NCBI RefSeq assembly: GCF_954871325.1
Contig: NC_088775.1
Span: 11,509,561 to 11,573,560 of the forward strand
Reading direction: 5' to 3'
Origin: Gordionus sp. m RMFG-2023
Taxonomy: Eukaryota > Nematomorpha > Gordioida > Chordodea > Parachordodidae
DNA length: 64,000 bases
Below the pieces are notes generated by a model that saw only the letters and a program-made list of their open reading frames with translations, made no database searches and had not been told where the DNA came from. The translations under genes and the position numbers were made by a program. Below, piece after piece: positions 25,201-36,800 of the stretch (position 1 is its first letter; every line of letters begins with the position of its first letter).

Positions 25201-26327
25201 TAATGACATATAATTTAGTTATAAAAAAAGTAAAACTTAGTGAAGGAATATTTACATAATTTATCTTGGTTAAAACATGGTATACAAAATAACGTATACA
25301 GAATTATCAATTATTTTTTTGGATAACTTATTTAGATTATAACATTTTATAACATTTTATAAAAGTCTGCTATCTGTGCAGCAGCTACTTGAAAAATGAA
25401 ATTAAAAGGGATTATGATTTCAAAGGCTAAAATACCAAATCCAATCTGGGTCCTTGTAATCGAAAAAGGGTCGAGTTTTCTGGTTCCTTGGAAATGGCGC
25501 GGTTTCGGAATATCGAAAAACAAATTATCGTGAGAATTAAACTCTACGCAGGAATGATACCTTCAATAAAATAAATGATCATATGAGATAGCAGTGCCTC
25601 TATAAGTTAAACGAAATACTAAATTGATTATTTTACCAATTAGCGTTGAATATGAACTCCCAGGTCTCGGGAAAATTCCTCAATTCTCTGGCTGCCGTAT
25701 ACAATTCCCTAGCGCTAAATAGCGGGAATCTCACGCAAGACATTATCTTTTTGATAAATTTTTTCCTATTCCAAGAATCGGCTGATAGCCAGACCCAAGC
25801 CGCTATAAAGACTTCCACCTCGCTAACAACGGACAATCCATCGTCCGATAGCAGCTGACAAACTCTATCTGGACTTAACGCATAAAATTTATCAGCGGTT
25901 AAATTTTTCATCTCGTTTCGATTGTACCCAGTTATAATATCTGTATCTGCGCCCGTTCCAGACGCTTTGTCTATGCCCATGTAACCATGCATTCCAAACA
26001 CACCCCCTTAGTATATTGATAATATAGTAATAAATTGATAACTATTGAAGATTTAACAAATGTTTTTAATTGCCATTAATGTTAATGAAATTCAAATTAT
26101 AGCCTATATTTTGTTTATTAAGGTATGCTTGAGGGAGTCATTTGCTTACCAACTCCGCCTTTCATAGGACCATCCATTTTAGGAGTTCCCATATTCGTTG
26201 TAAAAACTGATCTAAGCTGACCGCCACTTCCGTATAATTCATTGTTATTCCATATTTGACCACCGATTGGTAGCGAACTTTGATAGGGTAGACCGGCTCC
26301 ACCACCGCTCATGGGATAATAATTTTG
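19272..26327 (-). CDS. BACK-domain (BTB/kelch-like) protein with Lys/Asp-repeat tail, 5' end not found
   Basis: The BACK domain is normally the linker of BTB-type cullin-3 adaptors. Exons seen: 26327-26150, 26006-25637, 25560-25437, 25183-25094, 24570-24421, 22985-22943, 22845-22790, 21333-21036 and 19384-19272. Phases join throughout (1, 2, 0, 0, 0, 1, 0, 1), giving 473 codons before the stop. Exon 1 is Gly-rich (YYPMSGGGAGLPYQSS). Exon 2 carries BACK: NLTADKFYALSPDRVCQLL, then VSEVEVFIAAWVWL and the helical RFPLFSARELYTAAREL. Exon 5 is helical and basic. Exons 6-9 are Ser/Lys-rich; exon 8 has about four copies of a nine-residue DKKDKKDKP unit, and the end is GSGKGSKSKGKKKK. No kelch repeats follow BACK, and no BTB domain was found upstream, so the true start may lie between 26.4 and 30.8 kb. 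The basic tail is not usual for the family. Partner and function are unknown. Confidence 0.78.
20405..20580 (+). mobile_element. LINE ORF2 3'-end fragment
   Basis: The plus strand reads LKWADHLHRMTDA, then, after a frame change, WNGKRR and a basic stretch followed by a Trp-containing run. This is the order of the conserved tail of RTE/CR1-like LINE polymerases (LRWxGHxxRM...GKRxxGRPxxRW). The 5' part of the element is missing, as is normal for truncated insertion. It lies in the last intron of the BACK-domain gene, in the opposite orientation. Confidence 0.65.
21155..21265 (-). repeat. In-frame 27-bp repeats encoding DKKDKKDKP units
   Basis: About four tandem copies of a 27-bp unit sit inside exon 8 of the BACK-domain gene. 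On the plus strand they appear as repeated tatccggcttgtctttctta words. The number of units is the kind of feature that varies between individuals. Confidence 0.8.
22408..22625. mobile_element. Palindromic MITE copy B
   Basis: The left end is gtgttattgaaaagcccgat and the right end is atcgggtttttaacaacatc, inverted to it. In the middle is gtcatctatgagcaaaaatc, which matches the other copies reversed. It lies in an intron of the BACK-domain gene. Confidence 0.75.
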
Positions 26328-26399
26328 CTTCACATGTTAAAAGAATGTATAAATTATGAGGTGTTTAACATTTTTATGCTTGCTGGAATAGTAATAAGA

Positions 26400-29300
26400 C
26401 TTAAAATTATTCGAAATTCGATTTGATATTCGATTCTAAACGAACAAGAATAAAATCCTATGAATAACGTTATTCATAAATTTTTTGAAAATCGTAAATT
26501 TTAATAAATATTCGAATTTTTATAGTTAATTTTAGAATTTTTTTTGTAGAATATAATAAATTAAAAAATTTTTTAAATGAAGGCTGCATTTATAGTAGGA
26601 TCTGACCCGGCACGATTTAACAGCTAAACGAATTTAAAAATCTGTTTATGAGATAAATCTTTCTTTAATATTAATTTTATCTTCAATTCCCATTCATGAT
26701 AATAATCTAAGAATTATTGATTTCATAAAAAAATCTTTAAAATGAATCAGCTGTTACATCGTGCCCGATTGCCCACTATGAATGCACCCTAAAGCCACTC
26801 TAATATAATATTTTATTTTCTCTTTAATAATTTTTATTTATATTTGTGTTAATGACTTCTCATTTAAAATTTCTTAAAACCAAATTCAAAACAAATGTAA
26901 ATTGTAAGATTGTGCAATCTGTAGAGTGAGAATGAAAACGTTCTTGAAAGCCACTATTTTTATAAGACACAAATATAATTACCAAAAATTGAATCTCCCT
27001 AAGAGAAGAAGCATATAGAAAACCTAATACCAAATAGCTTATTTTTTTAAAATTTATTACAAAAGTTTTCATTCTTATTATAATTGTATATCTTACGCAC
27101 TATAATTATACAATATATTATATTGTTAAAAGGCTCAATTTTCGCTGAGAAATTAAGATATTAGCCAAAATTGAGTTAATTGATATCCAATTTTTGTTAT
27201 ATGGTAAAATTTTAAATTAGAGTTTATACTATATATATATATACAAATATCGCAAACTATAACAAGGGTCTATACAGTTAACTATGGATCAATTCCTTAA
27301 TCCAAACCTTATTGTGGGACCCCCTGCTAATACTACACTGGTTATAATTCCTCTAAGCGGAGGATATACCAAAATTATACTGTAGCGTGTAATATAATAT
27401 CAAAAACCTCCTTTTTATTTAGTATAATAAGGATTAACTAAAACTAAATATATGCTTATGCTCACTCGATACCAAATATTTATTTATAAAATTATATGCA
27501 ATATAATGCAGAACATTACCATCATTTTGGGTCCATGAATTAGTTAATTAGTTAATTAATAATGAATATGATATAACATTAAAAAAAACATGGCAACATA
27601 TATAAAAATTGTTTTTTATATATTAAGATTAACAATCAACGTAAATTAGCGCAACGTATATATATTATTTTATTAGATAATATTTGCGAATCGTTAATAG
27701 AATAGTAATACATTTTGGAATAATTTTTTCTTTTAAAACTCTCGAAGAATTCCGTAAACTTATTAGCGCCGATTCAAACACTAATCGCTCGCCACCAAAT
27801 GAATAGTATCCAGGCTGTTATTCTGAAAAGAATTCCGAATTAGAAAAAAAAAATAAGTCTGCTAGGACGCGCCATTTTTAAAAATCATTAATGTAGGCTT
27901 GATCCCAGGACAAACCTAATGTCCTTATTAATAGGGGATTATTATAAAACAGCAAGTTTTATTCCTCTAATAGAAATAGCTATATTTCTCCTTCTGCAGA
28001 AATAGAGGGGGTGGGGAATTTTTTAAAATATTTTCTGCCTTAGAATATTTTTACTTTTATCTAGTTTAAAAGTTCATTAGATTATATTTGGCCTTCTTTT
28101 ATTTTCACGCATTGGATTTATTTTCTTTTCAGGGCAAGAGATAGGAAAGTGATTTATTATATAACTCGCAAATTTTACAGTTTCTTAAACCCACTACAGA
28201 TAACCTAAATTTGTACATAGGGTTCCCTTAAATAAGTTTTCATCTCCTTAAAAGTGCCCTTATTGACACCAATGACAGGCGATATATAACCATTCTTTAG
28301 TGTAAATATATATGCGTTTATAATCTAAAGTCCGAACACAAATACATCTGTTGTTTCATCGCATAATAACCTTTAAACGGAGACAAATGTGTTTATTTTA
28401 AAAATTTTTATTCCAGGTTGTTATTGGGTGCCTTCCTTTTGAATGTTTGCATTATATTATGTCGATTTTTTTGACTTATTCTCTTTAATGCATCTGACAG
28501 CTCCATCATAAAAAAAATAGCACTTTGCTATAATTATTGGTATTGTCAATTATCATCATCATTGAATATAGACCCACAATTTCTATATTTTCCGAAGGCT
28601 ACGCCCTGCCAGCCCCAAGTCAAAGTAAACTCAATTATTAGAATTTTATGTTTGTTTTCTTTTACTGTATTAGAATGATACTGTTAGTCTTGCCACATTG
28701 CATATAATAAAACGTTTTAAAAAAAATATGTATTATACTATGAATTACATCCTTCTAACGATTTTAAGGATCATTCATAGGTATTCTCAATCTTTAATTA
28801 CATTTTCCAGCAAATGTCGGAACAAATAGGATATATATAATGCTAATTTCAGAATTTGGCATTTTTCATTCATAAAAGAGCATCAGGGCCACTTTGTAAA
28901 GCAATTAAATAATTAAAATATTTTCAAGCCACAAGCCCCAAACCCGATGCTTGAAGAATTATCATTGTGGCTAGTTGAATCGGATGGTTTATAAAGTACT
29001 CCTATAAGATAAATTTATATTTATCTTGATGCTAAATGTTTTTAAAAATATAAAATTGCAATTTACATGTAAAATATTCAGAAAAAAATAACAAATTATC
29101 GCATTATTTTCATTGATTTCTTATTATAAATGATAATTTATTAATATGCTATATAATAGAAATAGATTGATCCTCTTGTTTTATATCAATTTTAGAAAGC
29201 GAATTATTGCAAATTTTATAGCAGGCGAGTAACCAAATGGGAGAGGGAATATTATTTTAAGCTAGTAAAAAATTTCCCCACCAGCACACCTCAAAATTTA

Positions 29301-30460
29301 TTTTATATAATATAAATTATTAGAAATTTCAACTCTTAATTAAGAATTTGAATCTTAATTTGATAAAAAAAATGTATACAATATATCACTACAAGAAAAA
29401 ATTTGAAAGAAAAATTAATAAAAGTTAATAAATTTTTAAATAACGACTTATAATTCAAAATTTTTAGAAAAGAGAATTTTATAAGTGAAAAGTCAAAATT
29501 ATTATTATAAAAATCTAATATAGCCAAAGACCCTACAATAAGTAGACCTAAAAATCCTAAATAAAATTTATGAGGAAAACCTACCTAATAGTGCCCCCCC
29601 CCCACCCTAACAAAATCCTTAATACGCCTATGTTATTAGGTGATAATAATTTATTATAAATGATATTCAGAATATACGATTAAATGACCCATTTAAAATA
29701 TAAATTAAAAGTCAATTTTTTACTTGTAAATTATTTAAGTTAATATTTATGCTTCACAAAACCCTGATCTTTGTCAAAAAATTTTATTCCCCGGACCCCT
29801 GTTTTTTTTGTCTAAAGATTCATATCACTGATATTTTCTCTTAAAAGTGAGTCAAAAAAATTCTTTTTAAGTATATTAAAGTAGCAATCGTCGTAGTTGT
29901 AGCAAATTACATTTTTTTTAAAGTATAATTATGATATCTAGCTGGATCGCAAGTCTGAAAATAAAAAAACGCTATTTATTTAATTTTCAACAGTTTAATA
30001 AACTCCCTTTTTCTTGTTCATATTCAATTGAAATATCATATAAAATGTGGAAATTGAATATTTTTTTTAAAGAAAGTTTATTTTTGGCTATTTCGTATTT
30101 AAAAATGATTAATCTTTTTTTCTTCTCTGGGACGATGGCGTTTTTTAATTTTTTTTTATAAACTTAAGAGTGCAATATGCGTAATTTTAGTATAAAGATT
30201 CAAATAATTCATAAATTCATGACCAAATTATCTGAAATTTATATAGGATCTTTAAATCTAAAAAACGCGTTCAATAGATGATTTTTACTCTTCGACAAAT
30301 TATTTAGAAGTGTAAAAAATTTAATTTTTTTCGGTGTTCAGACTATTTTTAGATTATGTACGTTGACCTGTAACATATTTTATTATACTAATATCTACTA
30401 TTTCTTAGGAGGAGCTACCTCGAATATAGAAGTTACTTTTCAACATTGACTATAAGCATT
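26400..30460. other. Spacer upstream of the BACK-domain exons
   Basis: I found no exon I could join. Coding-like minus-strand scraps occur at 27700-27830 (PGYYSFGGERLVFESAL) and 28905-28990 (YKPSDSTSHNDNSSS), either of which could belong to the missing 5' end of the BACK-domain gene. A worn hAT-like end (tacgcctatg) is at 29620-29635. A 65-bp element shared with 58853-58920 (gctgttattctgaa...gacgcg) lies at 27812-27880. Confidence 0.35.
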
Positions 30461-30469
30461 AAGGCAATG

Positions 30470-30685
30470 TCCAGCTCCTCTCATTACTAAACAATTTTTA
30501 AAAATGACCCGATTAAGATTATAGCCAAGATAATATTATCTAAACCTGGAGATTTGTCAAATAGAGGTTTTCAATCCTTTCGGCCATCTATGAAAAAATC
30601 TCCAGACTTACATAATATTATTTCGGCTAAAATATTAAACAGACCCGAATCGGGCATTTTAACAACACCTTCTTAATTATAGGCC
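30470..30685. mobile_element. Palindromic MITE copy C
   Basis: The arms are atagccaagataatattatc and attatttcggctaaaatatt, inverted around a central ggccatctatgaaaaaatctcc, and the copy ends in ttttaacaacacc. It lies just downstream of the METTL13 stop codon. Confidence 0.75.
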
Positions 30686-30829
30686 ATTATCTTTAAATCG
30701 AAACAACAACACCGTTAGCGTAATTTTACTCCAAATTAATTTTATATAATCATTCGACATTGAGGCGCGTTATAAATTACATATGAATATTGCTAATTAT
30801 TAACAAATCCTTCCTTTTCTTATAATGTT

Positions 30830-33800
30830 TTAAAATATGGATCTCGATTCGGCATAAGTTTCAAAAGGTATCAGATAATCTAATGGATCCATCAATAACT
30901 GCTGACTAGTTCCAATATTGGACAATAATTTTAATGACGCATTTTTCCCATCTATTATTGCATTTTTAATCTCGTTAACGATGTGGTCATAAGCTTTGGT
31001 CATGGCATCCTTAGACAAACCGTCCTTGATTTCAGGTCGAACCAATATAATTTTTGCGAGTTCCTCCTCGCCTAAATCAATTTCTCGAGCGCGTAATGAG
31101 TGTTTCGGATCGGACGAAAAAAATATTGTTTTGAAGGCGTTTTCGACTTTGAGCTTTTCGTCGGCGTCTCGTGTAAGTAGAGTTGATATTAAAATACCTA
31201 ATTTTATTTTTAATAAGAAGATTGGATCAGGGTTTGTAACCGGAAACAGAACCAGTAAAATTTCCAGGAACCCGAACTGGATCCAATCAAAAACAAGGGT
31301 TTTACAACTTAAAATTTTCAAAAAATAATTATTCAAATTAGATTTATTTTGTGGTTAAAAGACCTCGAGGAAGGCCCAAGATTACGCGGATAAAGGTGAT
31401 AGCGGGGAATATGAGAAAAATACATCTTTCAAATAGTGATGTTCAGGATCGATAAAAATGGAGAGGGAAAATTAGAAGGGAAACTGGCTTAGCTGGGTAA
31501 ACCTGGAAATAGCCAATAAACGGAGAAGAAGAAGAAATCATTTACGAACAATTTATTTAAATAAACTGAATATTCCTTAATTCATAATATTCTGAAATTT
31601 GTATTATATTTAATTTGTATTATTGGTTTGAGAAGTTTATAACACAAGATATTTTGGCCCTAACATAGATTAAATATATAAATTTTCAAAAAATAAAATC
31701 CTTCTCAGGTGAAAATTCATAGTTAAAAAAAAATATAAGATATTTAATCTTTTAAAATATAAATTTAATAATATTACTGACCATTTTTCTTCAAACCATC
31801 TTTAATCAGTGCCAAATTTTTTGGTTCTATGAAGGACAAAGGAGGAGAGAAGAGGCCCTCAATGGGATCCATAGAATTCACGTCTAGTATTATCGCGTTA
31901 AATTTCTCAGCGGAATCCGTATTTCCTAAATTCTTCAAATAATCTAATCCATCACAAACGTGTACTTCCATTTTACTATTTTTATCGCTATTATCTAAAT
32001 TATCATGAAGAAAAAAAACAAATGTGTTACAATTAAATAATTTTAAAAGATCCATATTAAACCCAGAGTTTAGCGCAGGAATCAGAACCGATAAAACCGG
32101 GTAAAATCTTAGAATAGGCAGAGCCGCGATAAGACTCTTAACGACCCGAAGCGAAAATTAATTGGGTGACCATTTTAAACGCCCCCCCCCTCCTCCTATT
32201 TATCTAGGCTTAAAAAAAATATATAAGATAACGAAATTAAGTTTGTCATTTTTAAAATACTCGTGAATAAACAGCTTAAAAAATAAATCAAGTAAATAAT
32301 TATGCACAATAAAATTATTAAAATAATTTGTAATAAAATGAACTGATATAGGTAATATTTAGGCATAAATTTTATAAATTTTTTTTAAAAAAAACATACA
32401 ATTCCCTTTTAAAATGCATAAGAAATAAAAATTTGGAGAGCCTCTAAAAAAATAGTCTAGGGGTCAAAAAACCTAAGTAAAACGCTTCTATTTTAAAATT
32501 TTAAGAGTTTAAAATCAATACCATCTGGAACCCTTAGAACCAGATTAAATATTACTAGATTGGCGATTAACTCGTCAAATGCATTTAAAAGTGTCCCTAA
32601 ATGGGAGTCAGTTGTAGTGCCATTTTGTGGTTTGCGTGTCAATTAAATAACATCAATGTGCATTCATATGACGATAAATAGATCCATTAGTCAATAGCAA
32701 ACCACAAAATGGTGCTATAGCTGACTCCTATGTATGGACGTTTTTAATTAATGAATCGCCAATCTTATAACTGAAATCATTAGCTCTTTTTATAACCTTC
32801 AAGCGACCTTTTTGATTTTTTACTGATATAATAAAATATATCATCAACGCCTAAATTATCCGTCCATTCTTATTATTCTATTTATTTAAGAAATTAATTG
32901 AAAAAATTTAAAGACAAAGTCAAGGGTGACCTAATATTTTTGAAGCACAGGAATGGTATACGTGTAATATGATTAGTGTAAACACTAGTGTTTGTTAAAG
33001 TAACTAGTTACATTTAGGCGTAAAAATAACTAAGTTTTTAGAATGTAACTTGAAAAGTAGCTAATTACTTTTCAAAATATGTTAAATAATATAATATCTC
33101 ATTTATAATCATTGTTTGAATTTCCCATATGTAAAAGGGTGTTTATTAAAAATAATATCGCACTTACATAAAGGGCTCCTAGTAAAATTTTTATTTTTTC
33201 GTATAGCTGGGGAAACTTATTTTTGAAGAAAAGCAAGTAAAAAAAATTATTCAGCTTAAATTTTTATGAAAAATAAATATTATATTTGTGTTATTTTATT
33301 TATACATTTTTTCAGATATTATATTATATTTTTTTTATGCAAATATTTATGTTATATAATTTTTTTAAATGGAATTATTTTTGTGTTTTAATTATTTTTT
33401 TTTATTTAAATTGCTTGGAATAACTTGTAATTTTATTTATATAATAATAATTTTTTAATAAAAATAATAGGTTATAAAGATTTTTTATAATGCACGCAAT
33501 GTATGTAACCAGTTATTTTTGAAATAGCATAGGCGTAGCCATAGGGGGCAAGGGGAAATTCCCCCCTCCTTCAGAAATTTATCACTTTTTTGTGAATATC
33601 ATTTTAAGCTAATAAAAAAATATTCCCCTTAGTTCTCCCCCCACTCCCTGACCCCCTAAAATGTATGCATATATCTTATACAATAATTTGAAAGAAAGAA
33701 TGTTAAAGTTGATATTTTTTTAAACTAAAACTATTCATCATAATTTATACATTTTTGGAAAAAAGCATTTATATATAAAAAGTGAACCAAAAGTGTTTTT

Positions 33801-36800
33801 AAAGAAATGGAATATAAGCCAAAGATAATTCTTTAGACAAAAATGAAATATATTATAATTATAATAATAGATCCATAAAATTACTAAATAACATAATATA
33901 TCAAATATAACTTTTTATAAAGTGAGTAATTTTAATTTATTTATCTTAAAAGTAAAATATTTTTACAAAACTATTGATAAAATTAAAACATAAATTAAAT
34001 AAAAAGTTAAAGCACAATACAAACAGTGGAATATTATATGTCGTAGATTTACAGTATATCTAATTTTATCAATTATCATATGACAATTTACCAATATAGA
34101 GAATTATATATTTTACAGAAAACTATAAAATATTGATAAGAACATCAGAAAATATCTTTTTTTATTTAAATTAAATAGATGGCGTTAATAATCGAATGCA
34201 AATTGTTGCTATATTTATTATCAAGAGCTTTGATTAGTAAAATTTGTTAAAATATAAACTGTAATATATTCTCTAACTGTCAAATATGTCTGTAAAAATG
34301 GAATTTTACCTAGTATTTTGTAACCAATTCTACATAATAGAGGAATATCAACTATATGTCTACTTACTTTTTATAAATAAATTTCTTATTTATTTGGAAT
34401 AAATTATTACCATGCTTTTATATTAATGTATATATAAGTAATTTATTATATTTTATATAAACTAATAAAAATATATTTCATATAAACTAATAAAAATATA
34501 TTGCATATTTGTTCCAAGCTTATTTTTTTTTATTAAAATTAACCTCCTATCTTGTAATATGACAATATATAGACTAAGTACCCCCCTTAGGAAAATCCTG
34601 GCTACGCCTATGTGAAATAGTAACGGTAATTCGTTACCCTTTTAAGAGCTTAATTAGTGAAAATTTTAGTTACTGTTCAAAAGTAAAGCTTAATAACACT
34701 ATTAAATACAATATTATCTGTGTCATTATGAATTTGGATAATGTATATAAACGAATAATGAATAAGGTTATAATTAATATTTAGATCTTTGTTTGGCCGT
34801 AACTCTGATATGCAATTAGCATTTTTCATGGCTTCCAGAGCATTATCTTAATATTCCAAATTCTGACTTAATTGATTAGTCCTCGGGCAGAAGATCATGC
34901 CAATTAGTTTATAAATAAAAAAAAGTAAACTCGTTTATCATCATTAAATAAGATAAAATATAAACGACAGCATTATTACCATAAATTTCGTTAAAGCCAA
35001 ACAAACGATGGGCTACTTCCGATACCTTTAGATCCACTTCACAAATCTGGATATTCATATCGGGTAAGCAGTGGAACATGAAATTCGGTAAAATGCCTCC
35101 TCCTAAATATATAAAATTTAGATAGGGCACGAATTATAATAATATCTAATATATTAACTTGGAACCTGAACAAATATATAAACCGGAAACCAGAAGAACC
35201 CTTTTTTTAAATTGATAGAAATCGGAATCCATCTTAAAATTTCTAAAACCCGGTTTAGCAGAATCTCTTAACTCCACTAAACAATTATATATTCATAATG
35301 AATTATTATATTTAAATATTAATTATTTCTTAATTACCCAAACCGATTATCAACACCCTATACAACCCCTCGCTTTTTTCAGGTTTATTGGAATCATGAT
35401 CATCGTAGATATCGAAGTGATAATCCAAAGCTAACGCCGTAATCATAGCCTTATGATTCTCGAAGGTTAGCGGAAGGTATACGTTTGGCTCCATCGTGTT
35501 ATCGTCGAGTTGTATTTCGGATTGTATCAAGGAAGGCGAGTTAAGAAAATAAAGTCTCCTGTACCAGGTGTCGGATAGCTTAATGTCCTCGACAGAATAT
35601 TGACAATTATTGTGGGATGTCAACCCCTTTTCGATCACTTTGCGTTCTAACGAATCGGAACCGAGCGAGAGAAATGGAATCTTTTATTAATAAAAGGCAT
35701 AGCATAAGTATAGATTTTAATATTTATTTATAAAAAAATGAGTTATGATTTTATCCAGAAAATTTAAAAAAGTATCTGAATATAAATTTACTTCAAAATT
35801 ATCAATAGGATTGTGCCGATATTTAATATCGGATGGGCACCTATATTTAGCGGCTTCAAAAATATTGGATAGTGCCGATCTTTTTTATAAACCCGATCCG
35901 ATTTTGAAAAATTCAATCTCATATTTTTTGAGTCATGTATAGGCGTATCATCGCCTTCGTAAGAAAATTATTCTTGGACTTTCACTCTACGAAGAAGAAA
36001 TCCTGTTCTTATTATCTTAATTCCAATTTCTGCGCAAGATCTTTCACTGAGTCAAGAGAATTCTGAAAACCGTTTACCTTAAATTGATCTAAATAAATCT
36101 TGCTCACTTTCTATAAGCGTAATGGTAATTCAATATTGTTACTTTGCATGACCTTACTTACTAAATTCACTTGGGTTAATATATCAAAACTAGATGACAA
36201 GAGTTACCAAAAATGAAAATTGTTTTAATTCTTTGGCCAATGAAATGGTTTCTGTGCAGCATTTAAGATAAAAGGGTCTGAAACTATCAATTAAATACTT
36301 AATGGTCGAATATAAATCTTAACTAAAATAATAACTAATCAAGATTAAAGTAATTTAAAGTGTAACCACCTGAAAAGTATATTGTATTAAACGAAGACTA
36401 TAGTGCAAATTTTTTAATTTTAAAATAGACTAAACAGAATATCTAAAAAGTGCCTCATAGCTATTACAGCTACAAAAATAAGGTCTTAATGCCTTAACGA
36501 GAAAATCAAATATTTATTCAAATAGTCAGTTAAAGAAATTTTTTTTTTTAAAAAAAAAAATAAATTTAATTATATTTTTTACTTACCGATTATCTTGTTT
36601 TTTTGCCAATAGAAAATTTAATTAAATTGTTTTTAACGATTATTTATGAATAAAAAAAAGAAAATTTCATTTAAAAAATCAAATTTCTTAACTAAAAAAT
36701 AATTGAAGTTTTTTTTTACTAAAATATAAATCAAATTTTTCGTTATAATACATATGGCTAAGCATGCTAAACTCTTTTTGTTGGAAATATACTTGGATAT

